From Cyclobacteriaceae bacterium (GTDB taxonomy: Bacteria; Bacteroidota; Bacteroidia; Cytophagales; Cyclobacteriaceae), in contig JAIBBC010000001.1 of NCBI GenBank assembly GCA_019694875.1, positions 744,001 through 808,000 of the forward strand: a DNA stretch of 64,000 bases, given 5' to 3'. Under the pieces are notes generated by a model. The model was not told where the DNA came from. It was given only the letters and a program-made list of their open reading frames with translations, and made no database searches. The position numbers and the translations under genes are program-made. Of the stretch, positions 15,495 through 24,494 are shown piece by piece. Numbering within the stretch: position 1 is the stretch's first letter; every line of letters starts with the position of its first letter.

Positions 15495-18104
15495 ATGATG
15501 AAAGCGAATCCTCCCAGGGGTGCGTTGCGAATGCTTTCATGGTTTTGTCCGGGGCATTTGTATGAAGAAATCGAAGGGGATTTGATTCAACAATTCTCCC
15601 GCGACTTAAAAAGATTCACTAAAGGCCGTTCACGCAGACGCTTTTACTGGAACATGATCCGGTTTTTCAGGCCGGGAATTCTGTTACGAAATAAACCTAC
15701 TACACGCTTAACATCCCTCGACATGTTTACAAACTATTTGAAAGTTGCCTTTCGTGTTATGCTCCGCAACAAAGGTTATTCATTTATTAACCTGTTCAGC
15801 CTTGCGCTTGGCATTACTGCCTTTGCGTTCCTGTTTCTGTGGATTCAAAATGAGTTCACGTACGATCAATTCCATGCCGACAAAGACCGGATTTACAAAG
15901 CCTGGAATCGTGTAGAAGCCAACGGCAAAATCAACTGCTGGGACGTAACCGCACGCGTACTGGCGCCCACCCTTAACGAAGAATATTCCGGTGTGGAAAG
16001 CGCTGTCAGCTATACCGCCTGGGGCGAACAGCATCTGTTTGTGAGAGGCGACAAGCGTTTAATTAAAACTTCCGGAGCATATGCAGATAGCACCTTCTTA
16101 ACGATGTTTTCCTTTCCATTAATCAAAGGTGATGCACGAACTGTTTTCCAGAATCCACAGTCGATTGTTATCACGGAAAGTTTCGCGCGCGAGCTGTTTG
16201 GTGACGAGGAGGCGTTTGGTGAAAATGTCTATATCGGAGAGGGTGGCGATGGACTTTCCCTCACGGTTACCGGGGTGCTGAAAGATCTTCCGCACAATAC
16301 CGACTTCCATTTTGAATACATGATTCCGTACAGCCTTGTTGAAAAGTTCAACGGGAAAGAAGTGTATTGGGGAAATAATTCAGTTTATACGTTCGTAAAA
16401 TTAAAAGAAGGGGTTGACATCGGCAGCTTTAACGAGCAGGTTAAAAACATTGTGAAAACGCATACAAAAGACAATGACGAGCACGAAGTGTTCCTGTATC
16501 CGCTTACCAAAATGCGCCTGTATTCCAAGTTTGAAAACGGTGTGCCTTCCGGGGGCCGGATAGAAATCATTCGCCTGATGGGTATCCTGGGGGTATGTTT
16601 GCTCGTTATCGCCTGCATTAATTTCATTAACCTGAGCACAGCGCGGGCGCAGCGCAGGTCGAAAGAAGTTGCTGTTCGCAAAGTGACGGGCGCATTCAGA
16701 AATTCCCTCGTGGGTCAGTTCCTGTGCGAATCAATATTATTGGCATTCGGTGCAGGAATGTTGTCGCTGATTGCCGTATACCTTGGGCTACCGTTTTTCA
16801 GCCGGTTAATTAACGAAAATCTCACGCTGCAATTCAGTAATCTCAATTTCTGGATTGGCGGAATATCGCTGATTTTAATAGTTGGCATACTGGCGGGAAG
16901 TTACCCTGCCCTTTACCTGTCTGCCTTCAAACCCGTAAAAATCCTGAAAGGCATGGCAATTTCAACTTCGGGTAAGAGCCTGATTCGGTCCGTATTAGTA
17001 GTGATTCAGTTCGGTGTGGCCATATCCCTGATTGTTTCTGTTTTTGTTGTACAACGTCAGATCAATTACGTGCAGAACCGTGACACCGGTTATGACAAAA
17101 AAAATCTTGTTTATCAGTATTTCACCGGAACGCTGAGAAAAAACTACGAGTCATATAAAAATGAGTTGCTGCAGCTCGGGGCGGCCGAATCAATTACCAA
17201 AACCAGCACGCCTATCACAAACCGCTGGAGCAACACGGATGGCATTGAATGGGAGGGAAAAGATCCGAACGACAAGACACTTTTCGAGCGTATTTATGAA
17301 GACAATCATTTCGCAACCACCGCAGGGCTTACCGTGATCCGCGGTCGCGATATGGATCTCGAAAAATTCCCGACCGATTCAACCGCAGCCGTGTTAAACG
17401 AGGCCGCTGTAAAAGCTATGGGTTTTGCAGATCCGATCGGGCAGATCATTAAAGACAACGGCATTGAATGGCATGTGATTGGTGTGGTGAAGGATTTCAT
17501 TCTCACGTCTCCCTTTAATAAGGTTGAACCCGTGATTCTTTTCGGCTGCAAGCAGTCGTGGCCGTTTGCTGTTGCCCATATCAAACTTAGCTCCTCTAAA
17601 TCGACCCAGGAGAGTATTGCGATCATGGCTGATCTGGCAAAAAAATATAATCCTGACTATCCGTTCGAATATGAATTTGTTGATGTGGCGTATGCGCGAA
17701 AGTTCGCCAACCTGGAAGCCACTCGCATGATTACCATTCTTGCAAGTTTTCTCACGATCCTTATTGCCGGACTTGGGTTACTGGGCCTGTCTACTTACCT
17801 GGTTGAAGTTCGCGTGAAAGAGATCGGCATCCGGAAAGTAATGGGTGGTTCGGTGCTGAGCATTACCAACATGCTTACATGGGCATCGATTCGTCCGATA
17901 TTATTTGCAGTGTTGATTTTTGGCCCCCAGGCATGGTTCGCCATGAACTGGTGGCTGTCGTCATACCCGTACAGAATTTCGATTGGAATTTTCACCATTC
18001 CGCTGGCAGCGCTGACGATCATTTTCCTTGCTGTATTGATAACTACAACGCAAACGATCCGCGCAGCGAAAGCGAATCCCGTAAATTCTCTGCGTTCCGA
18101 ATAG
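15495..18104 (+). CDS. MacB/FtsX-like ABC transporter permease with prefix domain
   Basis: An 869-residue inner-membrane permease. Residues 1-75 (start ATG 15495; LSWFCPGHLYEEIEGDLIQQ) form the short prefix domain of PadR-associated permeases. Then come a membrane segment (about 95-120), a periplasmic MacB-type domain (about 125-370), three FtsX segments to about 500, another membrane helix at about 510-530, a second periplasmic domain (about 535-745) and a terminal FtsX triplet with VKEIGIRKVMGGS. Each half repeats the conserved EVAVRKVTGA/EIGIRKVMGG loop. No ATPase gene is adjacent, so it must use one encoded elsewhere or act in another way. The longer open frame at 15447 overlaps padR and is unlikely. 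Confidence 0.9.
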   Translation: MMKANPPRGALRMLSWFCPGHLYEEIEGDLIQQFSRDLKRFTKGRSRRRFYWNMIRFFRPGILLRNKPTTRLTSLDMFTNYLKVAFRVMLRNKGYSFINLFSLALGITAFAFLFLWIQNEFTYDQFHADKDRIYKAWNRVEANGKINCWDVTARVLAPTLNEEYSGVESAVSYTAWGEQHLFVRGDKRLIKTSGAYADSTFLTMFSFPLIKGDARTVFQNPQSIVITESFARELFGDEEAFGENVYIGEGGDGLSLTVTGVLKDLPHNTDFHFEYMIPYSLVEKFNGKEVYWGNNSVYTFVKLKEGVDIGSFNEQVKNIVKTHTKDNDEHEVFLYPLTKMRLYSKFENGVPSGGRIEIIRLMGILGVCLLVIACINFINLSTARAQRRSKEVAVRKVTGAFRNSLVGQFLCESILLAFGAGMLSLIAVYLGLPFFSRLINENLTLQFSNLNFWIGGISLILIVGILAGSYPALYLSAFKPVKILKGMAISTSGKSLIRSVLVVIQFGVAISLIVSVFVVQRQINYVQNRDTGYDKKNLVYQYFTGTLRKNYESYKNELLQLGAAESITKTSTPITNRWSNTDGIEWEGKDPNDKTLFERIYEDNHFATTAGLTVIRGRDMDLEKFPTDSTAAVLNEAAVKAMGFADPIGQIIKDNGIEWHVIGVVKDFILTSPFNKVEPVILFGCKQSWPFAVAHIKLSSSKSTQESIAIMADLAKKYNPDYPFEYEFVDVAYARKFANLEATRMITILASFLTILIAGLGLLGLSTYLVEVRVKEIGIRKVMGGSVLSITNMLTWASIRPILFAVLIFGPQAWFAMNWWLSSYPYRISIGIFTIPLAALTIIFLAVLITTTQTIRAAKANPVNSLRSE

Positions 18105-18131
18105 AATGGAAATCAGTAAAGTAATCAACAT

Positions 18132-19460
18132 ATGAAAACCATCTCAATCATTCTTACACTCTTACTGCCAATTTTCTCTGTTGGGCAATCCGTTCAGGAA
18201 CTTGATTTCAACAAAAACTATCCTGAAACAAAGGTTGATAAAAAAACTAAACTAAAATACGCGCTACGTTTTGAAAAGAATGGAGTTTATAAAGTCTCTG
18301 TATGGCAACACGGAATTGATGTTGTGTTGAAGCTAACCAATAGTTCTGATGAACAGCTTTTAGAAAAGGACTCGCCCAACGGAACAAATGGTTTGGAGAC
18401 ATTTAGTTATACTTCCAACGAAAAGGGCAAATTCTACTTATCGATAGACAGGCTTGATGAAAATGGGAATCCGGAGCAAGGCAAGGTTTCAATTTTTATT
18501 AAAAAGTATTCAAAGTCAGAGATAGAAGAAATTAAAACCTCAATTGAGCCCGAAAACGCAAAAAATGTTCAAACATTAGACATTGATCACTTTTGGGAAG
18601 CATTCGATCATTTGAAAAAATGTAAAACCCATAGCGACAGTGTTGCTACAATTCAAACCCTCTATCTGGATAGAGCTACTAATGGTTTGCTTGACTTTAT
18701 TCAAGCCAGAAGTTTCACGGCTGAAAAGTTTGTGCGTCAAATTGCCCACTATCCAAAATTCTATGCCAGTGTGAGGAAAAACACAATCGAAGCTAAAAAA
18801 TCTGAACCCGTGATTGAGGAGGTCTTCCAGAAATTCAGCGAGCTCTATCCAAACTTCAAGCCTTTTAAGGTTTGCTTCGCCATTGGGTTAATTAATACGG
18901 GCGGCACGACATCCAATCAGTTTGTGTTAATCGGGACAGAGGTTTCCGCATCAACTAAAGGCGTTGATGTTTCTGAATTTGGAAACAGTGCGTTTGGCAA
19001 AGTGTTAATAAGCGAAGGTGATATTCTTCAGAAACTAAGAAACATGATTGCGCACGAATGTGTCCATACCCAACAAATCACGCCTTACGATAAAGACGCG
19101 GTTTTTTGCGGGCTTTTATATAACATAATGACTGAAGGATTCTGTGATTTTATTGGTGAATTGGTTGTTGGAGATCAGATCAATCAAGTAGCGTTCGACT
19201 ATGGTGAAAGGCACGAAAAAGATCTTTGGGTGGAGTTAAAACGCGAACTTTGCAATGAAAACAGCAAGAACTGGCTTTACAACTATTTCACATCTCAAGA
19301 GCGACCTGCAGATTTAGGCTATTATGTTGGGTACAAAATTGCTCAGGAATATTATAAAAACGCATCTGATAAAAGAAAGGCAATTGCCGACATAATTGAA
19401 ATGAACAATCCAATAAGGTTCCTGGAGTTAAGCAGGTATGATCAAAAACCTAAAGGGTGA
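18132..19460 (+). CDS. Secreted zincin-like protein, DUF2268-like
   Basis: A 442-residue secreted protein with a signal peptide ending near GQS at residue 20. Residues about 20-130 look like a beta-sandwich of the pre-peptidase type (FEKNGVYKVSVWQHGIDVVL, SIFIKKYSK). Residues 150-440 contain a gluzincin-like motif IAHECVHTQQ with H308, E309 and H312, and a downstream acidic MTEGFCDFIGELV that could give the third metal ligand. This half is clearly similar to the protein at 43179-44102 (shared IDHFWEAF, QTLYLD, RPADLGYYVGYKIAQEYY). It is probably a metallopeptidase-like enzyme, but the substrate is unknown. Its DNA is visibly richer in A and T than the flanking genes, which may mean it was acquired. 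Confidence 0.75.
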   Translation: MKTISIILTLLLPIFSVGQSVQELDFNKNYPETKVDKKTKLKYALRFEKNGVYKVSVWQHGIDVVLKLTNSSDEQLLEKDSPNGTNGLETFSYTSNEKGKFYLSIDRLDENGNPEQGKVSIFIKKYSKSEIEEIKTSIEPENAKNVQTLDIDHFWEAFDHLKKCKTHSDSVATIQTLYLDRATNGLLDFIQARSFTAEKFVRQIAHYPKFYASVRKNTIEAKKSEPVIEEVFQKFSELYPNFKPFKVCFAIGLINTGGTTSNQFVLIGTEVSASTKGVDVSEFGNSAFGKVLISEGDILQKLRNMIAHECVHTQQITPYDKDAVFCGLLYNIMTEGFCDFIGELVVGDQINQVAFDYGERHEKDLWVELKRELCNENSKNWLYNYFTSQERPADLGYYVGYKIAQEYYKNASDKRKAIADIIEMNNPIRFLELSRYDQKPKG

Positions 19461-19510
19461 TTTGTAATTTTACTAAAATCATTTATTCCCTATCACACTG
19501 TATAATAATC

Positions 19511-20326
19511 TTACAGCTGCTTAATCAGTTCCACGTAAAGTTCGGTGAGCTTCGGTTCGGTTTTACCGGCAACTTTAACAATCTGCTTGATGTCGACCGG
19601 TTTCAGATTATCCGGATCGGCATCATCGGTTAACACCGAAATAGCACAACAGGGTAAGCTCATGTGATTCGCCACAATAACCTCCGGAACGGTGCTCATG
19701 CCAACGGCATCACCGCCAATGTTTCGCAGGAATCGATACTCAGCACGCGTCTCCAGGTTTGGTCCGGCAACGCACACATAGACTCCTTTATTCAGCTTGA
19801 TCTTTTTCTTCGCGGCAATTTTGATCAGCTTGTCATTGAGCTCCTTTGCATAGGGCTGGCTCATATCTGGGAAACGCGGGCCGAGCCGTTCGAAATTTTC
19901 TCCCCGCAACGGATTGTCGGGCTGAAGATTAATGTGATCGTCCAGCAGCATCAAATCACCTTTTTTCCATTTCAAGTTCATGTTTCCTGCCGCGTTGGAA
20001 ATCAGCAGGTACTTCACTCCGAGCATCTTCATCACGCGAACCGGCAACGTGATTTGCTTCGTACTGTAGCCTTCGTAGTAGTGAAAGCGTCCGCGCATAG
20101 CGATCACTTTTTTGCCTTTTATCTCACCAAAAATGAGCTGGCCTTTGTGGGTCTCAACCGTGGCTGCCGGGAAATTGGGAATAGCATTGTAGTTGATGAC
20201 AACCTGATCCTTGATTTCTTTGGCAAACAGGTCGCCCAGGCCGGTTCCTAAAATCACCCCGATTTCTGGTGTGCCCTTGATGCGTTTGCGGATGTACTCC
20301 GTTGTTTCTGCGATTTGATCGATCAT
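19511..20326 (-). CDS. Purine nucleoside phosphorylase
   Basis: A 271-residue class II (trimeric) purine nucleoside phosphorylase. It splits inosine or guanosine with phosphate to the base and ribose 1-phosphate in purine salvage. The phosphate-binding start VILGTGLGDLF, the signature GRFHYYEGY with the MKMLGVKYLLISNAAGNMN strand, and the base-binding GGDAVGMSTVPEVIVA are present. Length and order match the PunA family; MTAP-type phosphorylases are a less likely alternative. The gene converges on the zincin-like gene with a 50-bp AT-rich gap in which no strong hairpin is seen. Confidence 0.93.
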   Translation of the reverse strand: MIDQIAETTEYIRKRIKGTPEIGVILGTGLGDLFAKEIKDQVVINYNAIPNFPAATVETHKGQLIFGEIKGKKVIAMRGRFHYYEGYSTKQITLPVRVMKMLGVKYLLISNAAGNMNLKWKKGDLMLLDDHINLQPDNPLRGENFERLGPRFPDMSQPYAKELNDKLIKIAAKKKIKLNKGVYVCVAGPNLETRAEYRFLRNIGGDAVGMSTVPEVIVANHMSLPCCAISVLTDDADPDNLKPVDIKQIVKVAGKTEPKLTELYVELIKQL

Positions 20327-20370
20327 GCTTCGAAGTTAAAAAAATACCGGCAAGCCCGATGTTCCGGAAA

Positions 20371-21327
20371 TCAGGCGGGCAACGCGATGCGGTAGCTTTT
20401 GCCTTTTTTCACAACCAGCTTGTCATCGCGGAGCCACGGATTGTGGCGTTTCAACAATTTATAGTTCGTTCCGTTTTTTTGCGCAAAGGCGATCAGGTCG
20501 GGAATTGTCTGGGTAACGTTTACGTAACGAACCGGCTCAGGATCATACAAATGACTTTCCTTGACATTGAAGCCATACTTCGCGGGATGTTCAATGATTT
20601 CCTTACAGGCAATAATCCGGAACACATAGCGGGCAGTTTCCTCATTCAGGTAGAGGTCGTAGTATGAGGAAACATTTTGATTTTCAATCGCGCGTTCAAT
20701 TCCACCCATCCCCCGGTTGTACGATGCAGCAACGGAAGTCCAGTTACCAAACTTCTTATAGGCTTTTAATAAATAGCTGCATGCAGCTTCTGTTGCTTTA
20801 GCAGGATCGTATCGTTCATCAACCTGGTCGGTTATTTCCAGTCCGTTTTCCTTACCGGCCGATTTCACGATCTGCCAGAACCCGACCGCTTCTTTCGGAG
20901 AAATGTCGTTCATCAAACCTGATTCAATCAGTGGCAGATATTTGAAATCATCCGGAATGTTATGCTTTTTCAGGATTGCCTCAATCTGCGGGAACCAGCG
21001 ATGCGCCCGCTTCATCAGGAAGATTGTATTATTATGCCAGTACGTGTTAATGTGAAGTTCTTTGTCGAGGCGCTCGCGCACATCGGGCAGATTCATGGGC
21101 ACAGTTTCACCGGCAAAGCTTACCGACTTCGGCAAATCGAATGAAACTGCTGCTGACGGCTGCACAAGGCTTTCATCCAGATCTGCGGGAGCGATGGATC
21201 CGTCTTCCCGCATGTTACCGACCCGCTGGTATGACTTCATTTTCTGATCGGCATACCGCGCAAACGCCAACACAATGATCAGCGCCAGCAGGGAAATAAT
21301 TAATGGAAGATTTTTTACGTTTAACAT
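20371..21327 (-). CDS. Membrane-bound lytic transglycosylase with LysM-like tail
   Basis: A 318-residue protein anchored by one N-terminal membrane segment (about 6-23). The SLT domain (about 105-240) has the catalytic glutamate in PLIESGLM (E135) and the GFWQI and AAYN-type motif (VAASYNRGMGG). It should cleave the glycan strands of peptidoglycan to 1,6-anhydro products, like MltD. The last 50 residues (VTQTIPDLIAFAQKNGTNYK) form a degenerate LysM unit that binds peptidoglycan. ATG at 21327 is chosen over the GTG one codon upstream. It probably shares a transcript with the purine nucleoside phosphorylase gene 44 bp downstream. Confidence 0.9.
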   Translation of the reverse strand: MLNVKNLPLIISLLALIIVLAFARYADQKMKSYQRVGNMREDGSIAPADLDESLVQPSAAVSFDLPKSVSFAGETVPMNLPDVRERLDKELHINTYWHNNTIFLMKRAHRWFPQIEAILKKHNIPDDFKYLPLIESGLMNDISPKEAVGFWQIVKSAGKENGLEITDQVDERYDPAKATEAACSYLLKAYKKFGNWTSVAASYNRGMGGIERAIENQNVSSYYDLYLNEETARYVFRIIACKEIIEHPAKYGFNVKESHLYDPEPVRYVNVTQTIPDLIAFAQKNGTNYKLLKRHNPWLRDDKLVVKKGKSYRIALPA

Positions 21328-21367
21328 CACAGTATCCGGCTTCCCACTCCGCTTAAGCGGATGTCAA

Positions 21368-22129
21368 TTAAAAGTTTGGTGACAGGAGATACTTCGAGTA
21401 GAAGTCATCAATCACCTTAACTGCCGCTTCGGGCGTGTCCACGATGCTGAACAAGTTAAGATCGTCCGCATGAATCATGCCATCTGCCAGCAATGACTCT
21501 TTCACCCACGACAGCCAGCCTTTCCAGAATTTCTTTCCGACAAGAACCAACGGAAATCGTCCGATCTTTTTGGTTTGGATCAGCGTAAGCGCTTCCATCA
21601 GTTCGTCCATCGTACCAAAGCCTCCCGGCATAACAATGAAGCCTTGTGAATATTTCATGAACATCACTTTACGAACAAAAAAGTAATCGAAAGTGATTAG
21701 TTTATCGGGATCAATGTAGATGTTTCCTTTTTGCTCGAACGGCAGGAAAATATTCAACCCCACAGATTTACCGCCCGCACGGTTGGCGCCTTTGTTACCC
21801 GCCTCCATGATACCAGGACCACCGCCTGTAACCACTCCGTAGCCATGTTGTACCAGTTTGTAAGCGATATCTTCGGCCATTTTATAATACGGGTTGGTTG
21901 GCTTCGTTCGGGCTGAACCGAAGATGGTAACGCACGGACCTATCTTGGAAAGTTTTTCGAAGCCTTCCACAAACTCAGCCATCACTTTGAAGATTACCCA
22001 AGAGTCGGAGCTCTTTATTTCTGCCCAGTCTTTATCGGTAAATGCTTTCCGGATGCGGTGCTCGTCTTCAATAGTTTGTTGAGTGATCACCTCATCGGTC
22101 TTATCTTTTTTGATGGTTCTCTTCGCCAT
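21368..22129 (-). CDS. LOG-family (TIGR00730) Rossmann-fold nucleotide-binding protein
   Basis: A 253-residue protein with the two hallmark motifs of the LOG/lysine-decarboxylase-like family: GGGPGIMEA at 102-110 and PGGFGTMDE at 168-176. Members characterised elsewhere hydrolyse cytokinin ribotides or other nucleoside monophosphates to a base and ribose 5-phosphate; others bind nucleotides. An N-terminal extension of about 60 residues precedes the fold. A near-consensus promoter lies just upstream (22149-22178). True lysine decarboxylase activity is not expected. Confidence 0.9.
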   Translation of the reverse strand: MAKRTIKKDKTDEVITQQTIEDEHRIRKAFTDKDWAEIKSSDSWVIFKVMAEFVEGFEKLSKIGPCVTIFGSARTKPTNPYYKMAEDIAYKLVQHGYGVVTGGGPGIMEAGNKGANRAGGKSVGLNIFLPFEQKGNIYIDPDKLITFDYFFVRKVMFMKYSQGFIVMPGGFGTMDELMEALTLIQTKKIGRFPLVLVGKKFWKGWLSWVKESLLADGMIHADDLNLFSIVDTPEAAVKVIDDFYSKYLLSPNF

Positions 22130-22148
22130 GACTTAATTCTTAGTAACC

Positions 22149-22178
22149 GAAAGATACAAGGATGAAACGAAAAACAAA
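22149..22178 (-). promoter_or_regulatory. Likely Bacteroidetes-type promoter of the LOG-family gene
   Basis: On the minus strand TTTG (22175-22178) is followed after 18 bp by TATCTTTC (22149-22156), one base away from the TAnnTTTG consensus, at close to the usual 19-21 bp spacing. The element ends about 20 bp before the ATG at 22129. Confidence 0.5.
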
Positions 22179-22196
22179 CGCAACAGGATACAGCCT

Positions 22197-23090
22197 CTAG
22201 TGCAGTAAATCGGCAAGAGCATCCCCGAGGTTATCGAATTTAAATGCAAAGCCAGCCTGACGAATTTTAGCCGAGGACACGTTGCTTCCGTAGAGCACCA
22301 GGTACGACATCTCACCTAGAAAAAGCTTCAGCGCGAAAGCCGGAACTGCAGGAAGCCACAACGGCTTGCGAAGCGTTTTTGCGATGGCCTTTGTAAGTTC
22401 GCGATTGGTAACAGCACCTGTTACACCGTTGTATGCGCCATGCATGGATTCATCTTCCACAGCTTTAATAAACATCGTACAGATGTCATCGATATGAATC
22501 CAGCTTACATACTGCTTGCCTGTCCCGAGCGGTGCCCCGAAACCATACCGCACAGGCTGCGCGATTTCCTTCAACGCGCCATCGTTCCTGCTGAGTACAA
22601 CACCGGTCCGGATTTTAACGAGCCGCTTTCCTGTAAGCTGATCGGCTTCATGTTCCCACGCCTTTACAACTTCGGCTAAAAAGTCAGCGCCCGGTTTATC
22701 GTTTTCGGTAAAAAGAATATTGCTCAATGTCATCCCATAAAAACCGATAGCCGATCCGGATACCAGCGCCCTTACCTCGTTATCGGACTTGTTAAGTTCT
22801 CTTACCAACAGCGCTGTTGATTTCGTTCTGCTTTCGAGAATTTCCCTTTTACGTTTTGCGGACCAGGCTTCATCGGCAATGCCGGCACCTGCAAGGTGAA
22901 TCACTGCATCAATATTTTGAAGTGCTTCGGGCTCCATCGTTCCGGACTCCACATTCCAGGTAAATGAAGGAATACTCCCGGGTCTTTTTGAGCGACCGAG
23001 ATGCGACACGGTATGACCGCGCTCCATTAACAATTGTGTAAGTCTGGTGCCCAACAATCCGGAAGCTCCGGTGATCAAGATTCTGCTCAT
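22197..23090 (-). CDS. TIGR01777-family NAD-dependent epimerase
   Basis: A 297-residue short-chain-dehydrogenase-like protein of the extended SDR family. The nucleotide-binding motif GASGLLG spans 8-14. The segment GSAIGFYG in place of the usual YxxxK region, and the ending with a DUF1731-like C-terminal helix pair, fit TIGR01777 (E. coli YfcH-like). The substrate is unknown in this family. The gene is on the same strand as the LOG-family gene, 67 bp before it, and divergent from the secreted protein at 23187. Confidence 0.88.
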   Translation of the reverse strand: MSRILITGASGLLGTRLTQLLMERGHTVSHLGRSKRPGSIPSFTWNVESGTMEPEALQNIDAVIHLAGAGIADEAWSAKRKREILESRTKSTALLVRELNKSDNEVRALVSGSAIGFYGMTLSNILFTENDKPGADFLAEVVKAWEHEADQLTGKRLVKIRTGVVLSRNDGALKEIAQPVRYGFGAPLGTGKQYVSWIHIDDICTMFIKAVEDESMHGAYNGVTGAVTNRELTKAIAKTLRKPLWLPAVPAFALKLFLGEMSYLVLYGSNVSSAKIRQAGFAFKFDNLGDALADLLH

Positions 23091-23186
23091 AGTTGTCTTT
23101 GCATTATTGCCAGGTTACCTGACGTTCGAAATTAAATTAACGGCTCAAATTTTGTAGCTTTCTGCCATCAAAGCCTCCTACATAAC

Positions 23187-23876
23187 ATGAATACGGTTAA
23201 AAAGTTTTTTGCACTCGGCATTGTAATGCTTGCTGGTGTTTTAGCACATGCACAGAAAGTTAGCGTATCGGCAAGTCAGGAACGCATTAACGGCAAGAAT
23301 TGTGAAGGGTACTCTACGTTGCTAACGGGTTCGCTCGAAGAAGTTAACACCTCCCTTACAAAGTATCTGAAAACCTTCGGCAAGGTGAAGTCGGACGGGA
23401 ATCAGTTTCAGGTTCTGGAAGCGCAGGTAAACCTGACCAAATACGTTAATCCGTTCTTTGCAGTCACGAAAGCCAAAGGCGGACAGGTGTCGGTGTGGAT
23501 GGGCGCCACAGATGAAAGCGATTCGGTAAAAAGTATTCGCAGCGAACTGGAAAAGCTGGTGTACAATTTTGGCGTGAAGTTCTATAAAGACAAGATCCAG
23601 GCAGACATCGATGAATCGCTGCGCGCACAGAATGCGGCTGAAAAACAACAACAGCGTTTAACGCTGGAAGGAAAAAATCTTGCATCCCGCCAGGAAATGA
23701 ATGCAAAAGAGAAAATCCGCCTTCAAAAGGCACTGGCTGACAACAAACTCGACAGCATAAAATTTGTTGTTGCGCTTGCGCGGAATAAGAAGTCGGCAGA
23801 CTCGCTGGCCATTGCCACCGAACAAATCAAGAAAATGGTTGAGACGCACAAAGAGCGTCAGCGGAAGGTGAACTAA
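23187..23876 (+). CDS. Secreted protein with coiled-coil tail, function unknown
   Basis: A 229-residue protein with a clear SPI signal peptide (KKFFALGIVMLAGVLAHAQ). Residues about 22-135 form a mixed alpha/beta domain. Residues 140-229 are strongly helical and charged (AAEKQQQRLTLEGKNLASRQ, then many K, E, Q and R), predicted to be a coiled coil. I do not recognise a family. Its TAA stop shares four bases (CTAA) with the stop of the converging lipoprotein gene. Confidence 0.72.
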   Translation: MNTVKKFFALGIVMLAGVLAHAQKVSVSASQERINGKNCEGYSTLLTGSLEEVNTSLTKYLKTFGKVKSDGNQFQVLEAQVNLTKYVNPFFAVTKAKGGQVSVWMGATDESDSVKSIRSELEKLVYNFGVKFYKDKIQADIDESLRAQNAAEKQQQRLTLEGKNLASRQEMNAKEKIRLQKALADNKLDSIKFVVALARNKKSADSLAIATEQIKKMVETHKERQRKVN

Positions 23877-24430
23877 ATGCCCGGCTTGCTTAGCCATTCA
23901 TGCTGTAACGTGTCGTAGTAATTCCATTTAGCCGGCCATTCGATGTAGTCGGGGTTCTTTTGGTATGCGTCAACATTGCCGTAGCGCACCATCTCACGGA
24001 ATAATTCGTCTCCGCGGGTCTGCAAATCTGCCAGTGATGCTCCGGGCGTAACAAACACTTCCTTAAAACTTATGATTTTACCATTCGTATCCCGCTTAAA
24101 CATTCCGCCCGTGCCGCGCAAACCGAGTGGTGTGTTATTGGAAGGACGAATAATGTAGAAGTAATGCGTACCATCGGTGGCTACAAAAAACTTTTCAACC
24201 CGCATTTCTTTTAGCTGGCCCGCATAGTAGCTTCTGAACCGGCTTTCGAAACGGGTTTGGCTGTTGGAATACTGCGGCCTGTTGTGGATGTAGGTAATGA
24301 TATCTGTAACCAGCGAATCCCGTTCGGGAGTGGAATAATACTCTTCGATATCGAAATTATCCTTACAACTAACGAGGGTGCAAGCCAACACGCACATTAC
24401 CAGCAATCGCATACTTATCATTTTCATCAT
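23873..24430 (-). CDS. Lipoprotein of unknown function
   Basis: A 185-residue lipoprotein: the signal peptide ends with the lipobox LVSC followed by KDN, so it should be lipid-anchored. The mature protein is rich in aromatic and charged residues (YYSTPERDSLVTDIITYIHN; THYFYIIRPSNN) and looks like a single alpha+beta domain. No catalytic motif is seen. It lies after a terminator that ends the TonB-lipoprotein operon on its upstream side, so it has its own promoter or relies on read-through. Confidence 0.72.
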   Translation of the reverse strand: MMKMISMRLLVMCVLACTLVSCKDNFDIEEYYSTPERDSLVTDIITYIHNRPQYSNSQTRFESRFRSYYAGQLKEMRVEKFFVATDGTHYFYIIRPSNNTPLGLRGTGGMFKRDTNGKIISFKEVFVTPGASLADLQTRGDELFREMVRYGNVDAYQKNPDYIEWPAKWNYYDTLQHEWLSKPGI

Positions 24431-24440
24431 CGATACAAAA

Positions 24441-24474
24441 ATAGAAAGCCAGACGAAAAATGTCCGGCTTTCAA
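24441..24474 (-). terminator. Terminator after the TonB-receptor-linked lipoprotein gene
   Basis: GAAAGCC (24444-24450) pairs with GGCTTTC (24466-24472), with GAC/GTC pairing further in after one mismatch. On the minus strand it is followed by CTATTTTTG. It is 21 bp past the stop at 24495. Confidence 0.75.
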
Positions 24475-24494
24475 AACTTTAAATTAAACCAAGA

